Below are positions 15,789 through 26,241 of a DNA stretch of 64,000 nt, piece after piece; within the stretch, counting starts at the first letter, position 1; each line of letters begins with the position of its first letter. The DNA is from Gammaproteobacteria bacterium (lineage in GTDB: Bacteria > Pseudomonadota > Gammaproteobacteria > JAJFKG01): NCBI GenBank assembly GCA_021773335.1, contig JAJFKG010000005.1, positions 1 through 64,000 of the forward strand, written 5' to 3'. The position numbers were made by a program, and so were the translations under genes. Below the pieces are notes generated by a model, which had not been told where the DNA came from, did no database searches, and worked only from the letters and a program-made list of their open reading frames with translations.

Positions 15789-16643
15789 GTGAATAGTCAT
15801 AACAACAACATAGTGGTCATTGAAGACCTGAGCTTTTACCGCGAAGGAAGGGCAATATTTGACCGTATCAACCTCGAAATCAAAACGGGTAAAATCACCG
15901 CCATCATGGGCCCTAGCGGCACCGGTAAAACCACCCTATTAAAACTCATCGGCGGACAACTCAAACCAGATACCGGGCATATCTACATCAATGGCAAAGA
16001 CATCCATCGCATTTCGCGACGCGAACTCTATCGTCTGCGCCGTGACATGGGGATGTTGTTCCAAAATGGCGCTTTATTTACAAATTTAGATACTTATGAG
16101 AATGTTGCCTTTCCCCTACGCGAACACACGAAACTACCTGAAGCCATGATCCGCGATATCGTGCTAATGAAATTACACGCTGTGGGTTTACGTGGCGCAC
16201 GCCATTTACACACCAGCGAATTGTCTGGCGGCATGGCTAGGCGCGTCGCACTCGCGCGCGCGATTGCCTTGGATCCAGCCCTCATCATGTATGATGAGCC
16301 GTTTACCGGCCAAGATCCGATTTCGATGGGCGTGCTCGTCAAATTAATTCGTCAGCTCAACGATGCATTGGGAATGACTTCAATCGTCGTCTCCCATGAT
16401 GTCCAAGAAACCAATAGCATCGCCGATTACGTGTATATTCTTGCTGATGGGCAAATCGTTGGGCAAGGTTCACCGCAACAGCTCAACGACGATGAAAGCC
16501 CACATGTACAACAATTTATCTACGGTTTGCCTGATGGCGTCGTCCCCTTTCACTATCCGGCACAGAACTATCTCGATGATTTACTTGGGATAAATCATGG
16601 TGAAATAAATAAACCGGGAACCAACCAACAGGAAGTGGAATAA
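15789..16643 (+). CDS. mlaF: phospholipid transport ATPase MlaF
   Basis: MlaF is the ATPase of the inner-membrane MlaFEDB complex that moves phospholipids between the inner and outer membranes and maintains outer-membrane asymmetry. Walker A GPSGTGKT (41-48), signature LSGGM (145-149), Walker B LIMYDEP (165-171) and His203 are intact. The 284-residue protein starts with GTG at 15789. First gene of mlaFEDCB-murA; mlaE begins 4 nt after its stop. The C-terminal tail ([12 protein letters not shown] and on) resembles the MlaF extension known to wrap the partner subunit. Confidence 0.95.
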   Translation: MNSHNNNIVVIEDLSFYREGRAIFDRINLEIKTGKITAIMGPSGTGKTTLLKLIGGQLKPDTGHIYINGKDIHRISRRELYRLRRDMGMLFQNGALFTNLDTYENVAFPLREHTKLPEAMIRDIVLMKLHAVGLRGARHLHTSELSGGMARRVALARAIALDPALIMYDEPFTGQDPISMGVLVKLIRQLNDALGMTSIVVSHDVQETNSIADYVYILADGQIVGQGSPQQLNDDESPHVQQFIYGLPDGVVPFHYPAQNYLDDLLGINHGEINKPGTNQQEVE

Positions 16644-16647
16644 GGCA

Positions 16648-17430
16648 GTGTTTACGTATTTACAACAGCTCGGCCAATCAGGCTTAACTTATTGTCAAAA
16701 AGTGGGGCGCTCAGGGGTCTTCTTGATCGATACCCTATTTCGCTGGCCAAAATTACGACAAATGCTACCCTTGTTAGTACAAGAAATATACGCCGTTGGC
16801 GTTTTATCCTTAGTGATTATCGTCGTTTCTGGTTTATTCATCGGCATGGTTGTGGCGCTACAAGGCCACAACATCTTAAATAAATTCGGCGCAGAACAAG
16901 AACTTGGACAAATGGTCGCACTCAGCGTGGTGCGTGAATTGGGGCCGGTCGTGACTGCATTATTATTCGCCGGACGTGCTGGTTCGTCATTAACGGCAGA
17001 AATTGGGCTTATGAAAGCAACCGAACAACTCGACAGCATGGCAATGATTGGCGTCGATCCATTATGGCGCATCGTCTATCCGCGTTTTTGGGCGGGTTTT
17101 ATTTCGATGCCTTTATTAGCCTTAATTTTCAGTGCCGTCGCAATCCTTGGCGGTTATATTGTCGGCGTACAATGGCTGGGTGTTGATAGCGGCGCTTTCT
17201 GGACCAATATGCAAAGCGCGGTAGACTTTCGTATCGACGTGCTGAATGGCCTGATCAAAAGCGTGGTATTTGGCTTTGTGGTCACATGGATTGCTTTGTA
17301 CCAAGGTTATGATACAGTGCCCACAGCTGAAGGCATCAGTCGCGCCACCACACGCACTGTAGTTTATTCGTCATTGGCTATCTTAGGCTTAGACTTCGTG
17401 CTAACGGCCGTGATGGTAGGAGGATGGTAA
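16648..17430 (+). CDS. mlaE: phospholipid transport permease MlaE
   Basis: MlaE is the membrane permease of the Mla ABC complex. The 260-residue protein has several hydrophobic segments (for example [20 protein letters not shown] and [20 protein letters not shown]) and the family core [19 protein letters not shown] followed by [14 protein letters not shown]. It starts with GTG at 16648, 4 nt after mlaF, and its 3' end overlaps mlaD by 7 nt, consistent with coupled translation. Confidence 0.95.
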   Translation: MFTYLQQLGQSGLTYCQKVGRSGVFLIDTLFRWPKLRQMLPLLVQEIYAVGVLSLVIIVVSGLFIGMVVALQGHNILNKFGAEQELGQMVALSVVRELGPVVTALLFAGRAGSSLTAEIGLMKATEQLDSMAMIGVDPLWRIVYPRFWAGFISMPLLALIFSAVAILGGYIVGVQWLGVDSGAFWTNMQSAVDFRIDVLNGLIKSVVFGFVVTWIALYQGYDTVPTAEGISRATTRTVVYSSLAILGLDFVLTAVMVGGW

Positions 17431-17903
17431 CCGTGCAAGAAAAAACCGTAGAAATCGCTGTTGGCTTATTGATTATCGTTGGGGTCGTCGCACTGCTTAT
17501 GCTTGCAATCAAAGTCAGCGGCTTAAGCCCACATTTGAAAAAACCAGGCTATCACGTCACTGCGAGTTTTGAAACGATTGGTAACCTCAAGCGCCGCTCT
17601 GCAGTCACCATTGCGGGCGTTAAAGTTGGCGAAGTCAGCAACATCAAACTCGACCCCAAAACCTATATGGCAGATGTGACGATGGCCATTAACCCTGATA
17701 TCAATGATATTCCAACGGATACCTCTGCAAGTATTTTAACTGCCGGTTTATTGGGCGCTAACTATATCAGTCTTACACCTGGTTTTGATGATACTTACCT
17801 CACTAATAACAGTACAATTGAACAGACTAACCCAGCGCTGATTTTAGAAAACCTCATCGGTCAGCTCGTGTATAGCTTAACGAATGATAAAAAGGACGAA
17901 TAA
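17424..17903 (+). CDS. mlaD: MCE-domain phospholipid carrier MlaD
   Basis: MlaD is anchored in the inner membrane and forms a hexameric MCE ring that binds phospholipid in the periplasm. One N-terminal membrane helix (about residues 10-30) is followed by an MCE domain ([53 protein letters not shown]). At 159 residues it is slightly shorter than the E. coli protein, mainly at the C-terminus, but the MCE core is complete. It overlaps mlaE; mlaC begins 2 nt after its stop. Confidence 0.94.
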   Translation: MVTVQEKTVEIAVGLLIIVGVVALLMLAIKVSGLSPHLKKPGYHVTASFETIGNLKRRSAVTIAGVKVGEVSNIKLDPKTYMADVTMAINPDINDIPTDTSASILTAGLLGANYISLTPGFDDTYLTNNSTIEQTNPALILENLIGQLVYSLTNDKKDE

Positions 17904-17905
17904 TT

Positions 17906-18577
17906 ATGGAAACCACCCTTACTCTCAATAGTGCTTGCCGCACAGCAAATTTTCAAAGCGCACGCTATATCATTCTTGCGCTGTTAATCTTATTCAGTGT
18001 CGGCTTTAGCATGCATGCCAATGCACAGCCAGCGTCGTCACCGGTGAATGTCATCCAAACAACATCTGATCAAGTGTTAGCACAGCTACGCGCCAAGAAG
18101 TCCTCTATCGGCAAAAATCCGCAAATTGCTTATAACATTATTACTCGTGTTGCCGTCCCTCACTTTGATAAAGTCGGTATGACACGTTCTGTCTTAGGAC
18201 GTAACAATTGGCGTAAAGCAAACAAAACTCAACGCCAACAATTCGTGAAAGAATTCACTGCCATGGTAACCCGCAGTTATGCTAAAGCCTTATCCGAATA
18301 CACTAATGAAACTGTCAAAGTACACCCCCTTCGCGGTAGTTACGCGAATAAAAAGCGCGTCAAAGTGAAAAGTACGATTATTCGTCCAGGCGCCCCATCT
18401 ATTCCCGTTAGTTACTCATTAGTGCGCACCAAAACAGGTTGGAAAATCTATGACTTCAGTGTTGAAGGCGTTAGCATGTTACGCAGTTTGCGCAATCAAT
18501 TCGACGCCCAAATCGCGAGTAAAGGCTTAGATGGCACCCTGCAAACCTTACGTAAACACAACCGGGGTCGCCAGTGA
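17906..18577 (+). CDS. mlaC: periplasmic phospholipid-binding protein MlaC
   Basis: MlaC shuttles phospholipids across the periplasm between MlaFEDB and the outer-membrane MlaA complex. The 223-residue protein has a long N-terminus with a hydrophobic signal segment (IILALLILFSVGFSMHANA) and the MlaC/Ttg2D fold (NIITRVAVPHFDKVGMTRSVL, RQQFVKEFTAMVTRSYAKAL, WKIYDFSVEGVSMLRSLRNQ). It is the fourth gene of the mla operon and overlaps mlaB by 4 nt (GTGA). Confidence 0.93.
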   Translation: METTLTLNSACRTANFQSARYIILALLILFSVGFSMHANAQPASSPVNVIQTTSDQVLAQLRAKKSSIGKNPQIAYNIITRVAVPHFDKVGMTRSVLGRNNWRKANKTQRQQFVKEFTAMVTRSYAKALSEYTNETVKVHPLRGSYANKKRVKVKSTIIRPGAPSIPVSYSLVRTKTGWKIYDFSVEGVSMLRSLRNQFDAQIASKGLDGTLQTLRKHNRGRQ

Positions 18578-18891
18578 AGACGACACCAGTGGCAACTATT
18601 TCCATTGCTTGCAAAACACCAGGACATTGCCAATTAGTTGGCAGACTCGACCATGCCAATGTCGCGGGCGTTTTACAACAAACCCAACAGTTACTCAACA
18701 CAAACGGTGAACTGATACTCGACTTAGCTGGCGTCGAACATAGCGATAGTGCAGGACTAGCGATGTTAACCGCACTATTACGTTATGGGCACGATCAACA
18801 TAAACCCATCGCCTTCACACACATGCCAGCGCAGATGAAATCGATGGCCCTCCTCAGTGGCTTAGACAACGCACTTTCACTAGAACAATAA
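18574..18891 (+). CDS. mlaB: STAS-domain protein MlaB
   Basis: MlaB is the small cytoplasmic STAS protein that stabilises and activates MlaF. The 105-residue protein has the STAS core (LILDLAGVEHSDSAGLAMLT). It starts with GTG inside the mlaC stop. MlaB is divergent in sequence between species, so fold and position carry the call. murA follows after 15 nt; the small BolA-family gene often found between mlaB and murA is absent. Confidence 0.88.
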   Translation: MKTTPVATISIACKTPGHCQLVGRLDHANVAGVLQQTQQLLNTNGELILDLAGVEHSDSAGLAMLTALLRYGHDQHKPIAFTHMPAQMKSMALLSGLDNALSLEQ

Positions 18892-18900
18892 AATAGGTAA

Positions 18901-20169
<1,269 letters not shown>

Positions 20170-20184
20170 AGAGGGGGTATATCT

Positions 20185-20811
20185 ATGCATAGGATCATCA
20201 TCACGATAATGAGCCTATTTTTATTTTGCAGCGCGACTGCTTACGCACAAAGCAAAATCCCGAGCAAATCAAGCGTGCCCGCAACTAAAGCAGTAGCGAC
20301 ACCACAGAAAAAAGACCAGGCTCAAGCACCGGCAAAACTGCACCCGATCCTTACCCAGATTAAGCTTTACTATCAAAGCCCACACACGCATGTAGGCTTT
20401 AATACTACCATTAAAATCTATCCGCAGTGGAAAGTCGTCGTCGGCGAAGTACCGAGTAGAAAAAAAGATATAACCACTTACCAAGTCCAAGGCCGGGTAA
20501 CGCAGATTACTGCTGATAGCGCGACCTTACAACTACGTCTAATCATCACCCGTAATGGCAAACAAGAAATTATGCGGCAACCCGACATTGTGGTAAGCAC
20601 ACAGCACGCGAGCAACTTGCTATTCAAAGACAGCAAGCGCGCAACAACAATCAACCTAAGCATTGGCATTGATAAGGCTGGATTAAGCGGTAAAACTAAG
20701 GTGCAACAACAATCATCCGCCAAAACCTCGCAAGCTCCTCACCCACCGCAAAATCAGGCCAGTCTTGCAATTCTTAATCAAGCAACAGCCAATCTCGAGG
20801 AAACTGCATGA
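20185..20811 (+). CDS. exported protein of unknown function
   Basis: I do not recognise this family. The 208-residue product has a signal peptide (IIITIMSLFLFCSATAYAQ), a Lys/Pro/Ala/Gln-rich linker (about 23-55), a central region likely to be beta-rich (KLYYQSPHTHVGFNTTIKIY, YQVQGRVTQITADSATLQLR) and a Gln/Ser-rich tail. The start has a strong GAGGGGG ribosome site. It follows murA by 15 nt and overlaps the nif3-like gene by ATGA, so it is probably cotranscribed with both. Its location after mla-murA hints at an envelope role, but the sequence alone gives no biochemical function. Confidence 0.7.
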   Translation: MHRIIITIMSLFLFCSATAYAQSKIPSKSSVPATKAVATPQKKDQAQAPAKLHPILTQIKLYYQSPHTHVGFNTTIKIYPQWKVVVGEVPSRKKDITTYQVQGRVTQITADSATLQLRLIITRNGKQEIMRQPDIVVSTQHASNLLFKDSKRATTINLSIGIDKAGLSGKTKVQQQSSAKTSQAPHPPQNQASLAILNQATANLEETA

Positions 20812-21566
20812 TCACTTTAGAAGAATTAACACATTATTGTGATGAATTACTCGAAGTGAACAACTTCGAAGACTATTGCCCCAATGGTTTACAAGTCCAA
20901 GGAAAACCCGTGGTCAACAAGATCGTTAGCGGCGTCACTGCGAGCTTAGCTTTCTTACAAGCGGCTATCGCAGCCAAAGCAGATGTGATCTTAGTCCACC
21001 ACGGCTATTTTTGGCGTGGCGAAGAAGCACGGATCGTCGATATGAAGCGCAACCGTTTATACACATTATTAATTAACAATGTCAGCATGCTTGCCTATCA
21101 TTTACCACTCGATGCGCATCCCATCTATGGCAATAATGCGCAGCTTGCTAAGGTATTAGGTATCGAGGTCACGGGGCGTTTCGATACCAATACTAACCCC
21201 AGCATCGGCTTTCTGGGTGAATTAAAAACACCGCAAACTGGTGAGGCATTCGCGCAACATATCGAAGCTTGTCTAAGCCGTAAGCCACTGCATATTCGTG
21301 GCGGTGAGCAAGACATTCAGCACATTGCTTGGTGCACTGGTGGTGCTCAAGGCTATATAGAAGCAGCTGCCAAAGCTGGGGCAGAGGCTTATATCACCGG
21401 CGAAGCTTCAGAACGCACTAATCATGAAGCCCTCGAGCATGGCATCCATTTTTACGCCGCTGGGCACCATGCTACCGAACGTTATGGGGTACAGGCTTTA
21501 GCTCGCCACTTGGCGGAAAAATTTGACCTAGAACATGCATTTATTGATATCAACAACCCTATTTGA
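20808..21566 (+). CDS. Nif3/YbgI family dinuclear metal-binding protein
   Basis: Nif3-family proteins bind two metal ions in a toroidal hexamer; the enzymatic role is unsettled, although GTP cyclohydrolase I type 2-like activity has been proposed for some members. The 252-residue protein shows metal-ligand motifs: LVHHGYFWRGE with His64/His65, AYHLPLDAHPIYGNN with Asp102, and a C-terminal GHHATERYGVQAL. Length and motif order match E. coli YbgI. Translation is coupled to the upstream exported-protein gene by an ATGA overlap. Confidence 0.88.
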   Translation: MITLEELTHYCDELLEVNNFEDYCPNGLQVQGKPVVNKIVSGVTASLAFLQAAIAAKADVILVHHGYFWRGEEARIVDMKRNRLYTLLINNVSMLAYHLPLDAHPIYGNNAQLAKVLGIEVTGRFDTNTNPSIGFLGELKTPQTGEAFAQHIEACLSRKPLHIRGGEQDIQHIAWCTGGAQGYIEAAAKAGAEAYITGEASERTNHEALEHGIHFYAAGHHATERYGVQALARHLAEKFDLEHAFIDINNPI

Positions 21567-21933
21567 AACCGCAAAAATAGCCAATCTCTCACAAAAAAAG
21601 CGCATTTTACGTAAAATTACGGGGTTACAAAACGCAGAAAAGACCGTACAATATGCCCATGCTTTTCGGGAAGTATTCGCCGGAAAGCGCCAATTGCTAC
21701 TTGCGATTCTTTTTTTCTGAGAGTCACATGGACTGCCACCACGTTAATTCAGAATGGGAATCGCAATGTAGCTTATCTAAGCAATGATTTTTTGGTCTAT
21801 AATAAACCCTATACTTACCAGAACAATTTAAGGCCTAACAGATGAGCCAACATTCACGCTACGTTATTAGCGAAGTGGAAAATATTTCAGTCCAGAGTAC
21901 CAAGGAGAACCCTAGGCATTAGATTATTCTGCG
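21567..21933. other. 367-bp intergenic region with stem-loops
   Basis: No substantial gene is visible. The region holds a perfect palindrome ATTTTACGTAAAAT (21604-21617), a T-run near 21710 and an inverted repeat (21696-21709 with 21758-21772, GCTACTTGCGATTC against GAATCGCAATGTAGC, one extra base). A TATAAT hexamer follows at 21798-21803 without a convincing -35 box, then a tiny ORF. This could be a promoter plus leader left from a lost gene, or a small RNA locus. Confidence 0.4.
21842..21922 (+). CDS. possible 26-codon ORF or gene remnant
   Basis: ATG to TAG encodes MSQHSRYVISEVENISVQST plus six residues. An AAGG precedes the ATG by about 7 nt, and a TATAAT box lies about 40 nt upstream. 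The product matches nothing I know. It could be a small protein, a leader peptide or the 5' stump of a deleted gene. The GIY-YIG gene converges on it 12 bp away. Confidence 0.2.
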   Translation: MSQHSRYVISEVENISVQSTKENPRH

Positions 21934-22233
21934 CTAATCGCAACATATCTCTTCAAACAGGTCGACCCACTTTGGATTCTCTTTTTCAATCAGTTGTATC
22001 TTCCATTCACGCCGCCAACTTTTTAATTGTTTTTCACATTCTATCGCCGTCATGATATCACCGTGTTCTTCATAATAAACCAAGTCATTAATCGCATGTT
22101 TTGCTGTGAAAGAGCCTGGTACAAGTTTACTTTTATGTTGCCAAACTTGTTGTGCAATATCGCTGGTTACTCCAACATAGAGCGTGCCATTAGGACGACT
22201 TGCTAAGATGTAAACGTAAGATGATTGTTCCAT
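21934..22233 (-). CDS. GIY-YIG domain small nuclease-like protein
   Basis: The 99-residue protein is a single GIY-YIG domain of the stand-alone YhbQ/UPF0213-like type: YVYILASRPNGTLYVGVTSD carries the two signature tyrosine strands, followed by KHAINDLVYYEEHGDIMTAI, then ECEKQLKSWRREWKIQLIE with the conserved Glu, and a C-terminal NPKWVDLFEE. Family members are putative endonucleases of unclear biology and are often scattered singly. It stands alone between intergenic regions rich in inverted repeats. Confidence 0.85.
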   Translation of the reverse strand: MEQSSYVYILASRPNGTLYVGVTSDIAQQVWQHKSKLVPGSFTAKHAINDLVYYEEHGDIMTAIECEKQLKSWRREWKIQLIEKENPKWVDLFEEICCD

Positions 22234-22343
22234 GGTGAGGTTTCCTATTTTTATTATTGTTGTTAGGAAGGAGGATTTTACTTGATAACGCCAATCTGTG
22301 CGAACCGCACGTCACCCTATGCGGCCTACGTCATGCGGTACTC

Positions 22344-22420
22344 GGATTGCTCCCACGTCATACCGCACAACTTTCACGTCACGCCGCACAACCCCCCACG
22401 TCATGACGTGGGAGCAATCC
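22344..22420. repeat. 17-bp perfect inverted repeat with 43-nt loop
   Basis: GGATTGCTCCCACGTCA at 22344-22360 is exactly complementary to 22404-22420. Inside and around it the tetranucleotide-rich motif CACGTCA/TGCGG recurs (ACGTCATGCGG, CACGTCATACCGCAC, CACGTCACGCCGCAC), giving a mosaic of short repeats. It lies between the divergently oriented upstream side of the GIY-YIG gene and the 3' end of pmbA, so it could end pmbA transcripts; a U-run is missing. Confidence 0.6.
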
Positions 22421-22472
22421 CAGTTCTCAGTTCTCAGGAAGTGTCTGCCAGTTTAAGTCTGAGCGACTACAT

Positions 22473-23819
22473 CTAATCTCCCGCAATCATCATTTCCTCG
22501 ATTAGCATCGAGCCAGAACAAATACTACCGCGTCGATCGACATCATCAGCCACAGCCACTAAGTTCAAGAACATATCGCGTAAATTGCCAGCAATCGTAA
22601 CTTCCTGCACTGGGTATTGGATTTCGCCATTTTCGACCCAAAAACCCGCCGCACCCCGCGAGTAATCGCCAGTGACAATATTGATACCATGCCCCATGAC
22701 TTCTGTGACGAGCAAACCAGTACCCATCTGCTTTAACAACTCGTTGAATTTAATCACGTGCGGTTCGATAAATAAATTGTGTACACCACCGGCATTACCC
22801 GTCGTTGGCATACCCAGCTTACGTCCAGTATAAGCGTCCAAAATATAATTTTTTAAATAGCCCTCTTTAACAAAATCTTTAGCACACGTCGCGACGCCAT
22901 CGCCATCAAAGGGTGCACTGCCAAGGGCTTTTTTGAGGTGTGGCTGTTCATGTACACGAATATGCTTAGCAAACACTTGTTTATCGAGATGATCCAATAA
23001 AAAACTAGACTTACGGTATTGGCTAGTCCCACGGATTGCCGCACAAAAACTACCGAGTAAACCACTCGCTAAATCTGCTGCAAATAATATTGGTGCCTTG
23101 CGCGTTGAAATCTTTTTACCACCTAAGCGCTTAACCGTACGCTCAGCCGCTTCTTGGGCCACGGATTTAATCGCGCGTAAATCACTCGCATCGCGTGCTA
23201 CTGTGTAACTATAATCACGCTGCATCTTGCCAGCTTGTTCGGCAATCACGCAACAACTCACACTGTGGCGCGTGCTCGGATAAACCGCATCAAAACCATG
23301 GCTATTGGCATATGCGCGTATTGACTGATAACTCGCAACCGATGCTCCTTCCGAGTTAGTAATACGGGGATCTTCCTTACAGGCAAGCGCTTCACATTCA
23401 CGGGCAATGTCGATGGCTTGTTCAGGGGTTAAATTCCAGGGATAACACAACGCTAAATCTGGTATATCACTGGCCATAAGCTCGGCATCAGCTAAGCCGG
23501 CGCATGCATCTTCACCCGTATAACGAGCAATATCACAGGCTGCTTGCACGGTTGTCACTAACGATTCAGGACTCGTATCCGTGCTACTCGCTGAACCTTT
23601 ACGTTGGCCAAAATAAACCGTCAACCCAAGTCCTTTATCACGATTGTATTCAACCGTATCGACTTCCCCTTTACGCACATTGACCGTAAAACCAGCGGCA
23701 GAACTCATCGCAACTTCCGCCGCACTGGCGCCCTGTTTCTTAGCCAGCGCAATTATTTCTCGCACTACACGTTCTAATTCGCTCGCATCACTGGTTTGGT
23801 TGATTTGAATAGCGGTCAT
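22473..23819 (-). CDS. pmbA: metalloprotease TldE/PmbA
   Basis: PmbA (TldE) pairs with TldD in a heterodimeric protease that matures some ribosomally made peptides and degrades unfolded peptides such as the CcdA antitoxin. The ATG at 23819 gives 448 residues, as in E. coli. Typical strings are VNVRKGEVDTVEYNRDKGLG near the N-terminus and INIVTGDYSRGAAGFWVENG plus QEVTIAGNL near the C-terminus. As expected for this subunit it lacks the HExxxH motif that TldD has. tldD lies about 0.9 kb downstream of its start on the same strand, beyond upp. Confidence 0.93.
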   Translation of the reverse strand: MTAIQINQTSDASELERVVREIIALAKKQGASAAEVAMSSAAGFTVNVRKGEVDTVEYNRDKGLGLTVYFGQRKGSASSTDTSPESLVTTVQAACDIARYTGEDACAGLADAELMASDIPDLALCYPWNLTPEQAIDIARECEALACKEDPRITNSEGASVASYQSIRAYANSHGFDAVYPSTRHSVSCCVIAEQAGKMQRDYSYTVARDASDLRAIKSVAQEAAERTVKRLGGKKISTRKAPILFAADLASGLLGSFCAAIRGTSQYRKSSFLLDHLDKQVFAKHIRVHEQPHLKKALGSAPFDGDGVATCAKDFVKEGYLKNYILDAYTGRKLGMPTTGNAGGVHNLFIEPHVIKFNELLKQMGTGLLVTEVMGHGINIVTGDYSRGAAGFWVENGEIQYPVQEVTIAGNLRDMFLNLVAVADDVDRRGSICSGSMLIEEMMIAGD

Positions 23820-23967
23820 AGTGTTCCTCTTTATGTTGATATCACTAAGCTGATACAGCTTAAGCTCATTGCCAACTCGCACTGCAGTGCCGTATCTTAC
23901 TATGCCGTATCAAAATATGGTACATTAACTGCATGCATTAGAATGCCCAACATGGAGAAGAACGGCA

Positions 23968-24621
23968 ATGTCATTACAACAACACCCAGATGTTGAGAAT
24001 TTCAGCGAAATCAATCACCCCCTACTCAAACATAAACTTTCCATTCTGCGCAATAAAAATACAGACAATAAACAATTTCGTGAATTAGTCAAAGAAATAA
24101 CCATGCTGATGGTGTATGAAGTGACGAACGACTTGCCGTTGACCAGCGAACATATCAGCACACCGCTTGAAGATTTTGATGCACCAACACTACGCGACAA
24201 GCACCCAGTCATCGTACCCATCTTACGTGCAGGTATCGGTATGGTCGATGGGTTTTTGTCATTATTACCAATGGCAAAAGTCGGACACGTCGGTTTATAT
24301 CGCGATGAAGATACGTTAGAACCAGTATGGTATTACTTTAAGATCCCAACCGATAGCATGCAACGCACTTTTTATATTTGTGATCCCATGTTAGCCACAG
24401 GTGGCTCTGCGATTGCAACCGTTGATAAGCTCAAACAAGCAGGGGTCAAAGATATTATTTTTGTTTGTTTGGTCGCGTCACCTGAAGGTGTCACTAAATT
24501 ATGCAACACGCATCCCGATGTGCACGTCTACGCAGCTCATTTAGACCGTGGTCTTGACGCAAAAAGCTATATATTGCCTGGGCTTGGCGATGCGGGTGAC
24601 CGCCTATTTGGTACCCATTAG
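23968..24621 (+). CDS. upp: uracil phosphoribosyltransferase
   Basis: Upp salvages uracil to UMP using PRPP. The 217-residue protein contains the PRPP loop DPMLATGGS (139-147), [12 protein letters not shown] (84-95), the YRDEDTLEP-type loop and the C-terminal uracil-binding [14 protein letters not shown]. It stands alone on the plus strand between pmbA and tldD, divergent from pmbA and convergent with tldD. The start has an upstream GGAGAA ribosome site. Confidence 0.95.
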   Translation: MSLQQHPDVENFSEINHPLLKHKLSILRNKNTDNKQFRELVKEITMLMVYEVTNDLPLTSEHISTPLEDFDAPTLRDKHPVIVPILRAGIGMVDGFLSLLPMAKVGHVGLYRDEDTLEPVWYYFKIPTDSMQRTFYICDPMLATGGSAIATVDKLKQAGVKDIIFVCLVASPEGVTKLCNTHPDVHVYAAHLDRGLDAKSYILPGLGDAGDRLFGTH

Positions 24622-24693
24622 GTTATTTATTAGGAAGTTTGCAAAAGCTCTGATTGTTGCATGTGACAGCGCAACCAAGTAATCGACATACCA

Positions 24694-26142
24694 TTAAGAA
24701 CCCGCGTTCGTTCCGCCGACGGTGATACTATCCACTTTAAGCGTTGGTTGACCAACCCCGACTGGGACAGACTGTCCTTCTTTACCACAAACACCGACAC
24801 CAGAATCTAACGCTAAATCATTACCAACCATCGACACGCGAGTCAAAACATCGGGCCCATTACCAATCAGGGTCGCTCCTTTGACTGGACGTGTCACCTT
24901 ACCTTTTTCGATCAAATAGGCTTCAGACGCAGAAAAGACAAATTTCCCAGAGGTAATATCAACTTGTCCTCCACCGAAATTAACTGCATATAACCCTTTC
25001 TCTACCGATTTAATAATTTCTTCAGGCTCATGAGTCCCAGCGAGCATATAAGTATTCGTCATACGAGGCATAGGCACATGCGCATAAGACTCACGCCGCG
25101 CATTCCCCGTAGATTCCATTCCCATCAAGCGCGCGTTTAGACTATCTTGCATATAATTTTTTAAGATACCATTTTCGATCAAGACAGTGCATTGCGTCGG
25201 GGTACCCTCATCATCGATATTGAGTGACCCACGTCGGCCAGCCAAAGTGCCATCATCAACAATGGTACAACAAGGTGTTGCGACACGCTCACCAACTCGG
25301 CCAGTAAACGCAGAACTACCTTTACGGTTAAAGTCACCTTCTAACCCATGTCCAATCGCTTCATGCAATAATACTGCGGGCCAGCCGGGGCCAAGGACAA
25401 CCGGCATAGGACCTGCCGGAGCATCTATCGCTTCTAGATTAATCACCGCTTGCCGTACTGCTTCGCGAGCATAATGCAGGGCGCGATCACCTTCAAAAAA
25501 GAAATCATAACCACAGCGGCCGCCACCGCCACTCATTGCCGATTCACGGCGACCACCTTGCTCTGCAATCACACTGACATTAAGACGGACTAATGGACGT
25601 ACGTCTGCAGCTAAACGGCCTTCACTATTGACAATTAAAACCACATCATACAAACCCGATAAACTCACAAACACTTGGCTAACACGCGGATCTTGGCGAC
25701 GTGCTTCTGCATCGACACGCTGTAATAACGCAATCTTATCTTCTTTGTTTAAAGATTCGAGAGGACTCATATGAGAATAAAGATGATGTGCATTAACACC
25801 ACCCCAAGCTTGCACACGGCCTTGCCCTCCGCGCTTAGCAATGCTGCGCGCCGCTCCCGCCGCACTTTCTATCGCCGGCAACAAAATATCATCTGAATAG
25901 GCAAAACCAGTCTTTTCCCCACTGAGCGCACGTACTCCCACGCCACGATCGATGTTGTAACTACCTTCTTTAACAACCCCGTCTTCCAAACTCCATGACT
26001 CATGGTATGTCGTTTGAAAGTACAGATCAGCATTATCGACACTGTGTCCTAACACTGTGCCTAATATTTTTTGCAATTCGTTTTCACTGAGGCCCGCTGG
26101 TGTTAATAGGGTATTTTTAGCGACTTCGAGTACCTTTTCCAT
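24694..26142 (-). CDS. tldD: metalloprotease TldD
   Basis: TldD is the catalytic subunit of the TldD/TldE protease. At 482 residues it matches the family; the zinc motif HEAIGH (His260, Glu261, His265) is intact, with the flanking GLEGDFNRK. Near the C-terminus, [20 protein letters not shown] is typical. In many gammaproteobacteria tldD follows yhdP, and it does so here with a 99-bp gap, so it is probably the last gene of the mreBCD-yhdP-tldD run. Confidence 0.95.
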   Translation of the reverse strand: MEKVLEVAKNTLLTPAGLSENELQKILGTVLGHSVDNADLYFQTTYHESWSLEDGVVKEGSYNIDRGVGVRALSGEKTGFAYSDDILLPAIESAAGAARSIAKRGGQGRVQAWGGVNAHHLYSHMSPLESLNKEDKIALLQRVDAEARRQDPRVSQVFVSLSGLYDVVLIVNSEGRLAADVRPLVRLNVSVIAEQGGRRESAMSGGGGRCGYDFFFEGDRALHYAREAVRQAVINLEAIDAPAGPMPVVLGPGWPAVLLHEAIGHGLEGDFNRKGSSAFTGRVGERVATPCCTIVDDGTLAGRRGSLNIDDEGTPTQCTVLIENGILKNYMQDSLNARLMGMESTGNARRESYAHVPMPRMTNTYMLAGTHEPEEIIKSVEKGLYAVNFGGGQVDITSGKFVFSASEAYLIEKGKVTRPVKGATLIGNGPDVLTRVSMVGNDLALDSGVGVCGKEGQSVPVGVGQPTLKVDSITVGGTNAGS

Positions 26143-26241
26143 ACTTATGCCTTATCGTTAAAATTTCTGAATGGTTAGAACACCTAGCAAGTCTAACCTA
26201 GTTAGCTTTAAACTTAAACCATAGCTTATACCCTCGCATCT

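Noticed and set aside
22282-22476. 64-codon plus-strand ORF
   Set aside because: It runs through the CACGTCA/TGCGG inverted repeats and into the pmbA 3' end. No ribosome site or protein-like composition was seen.
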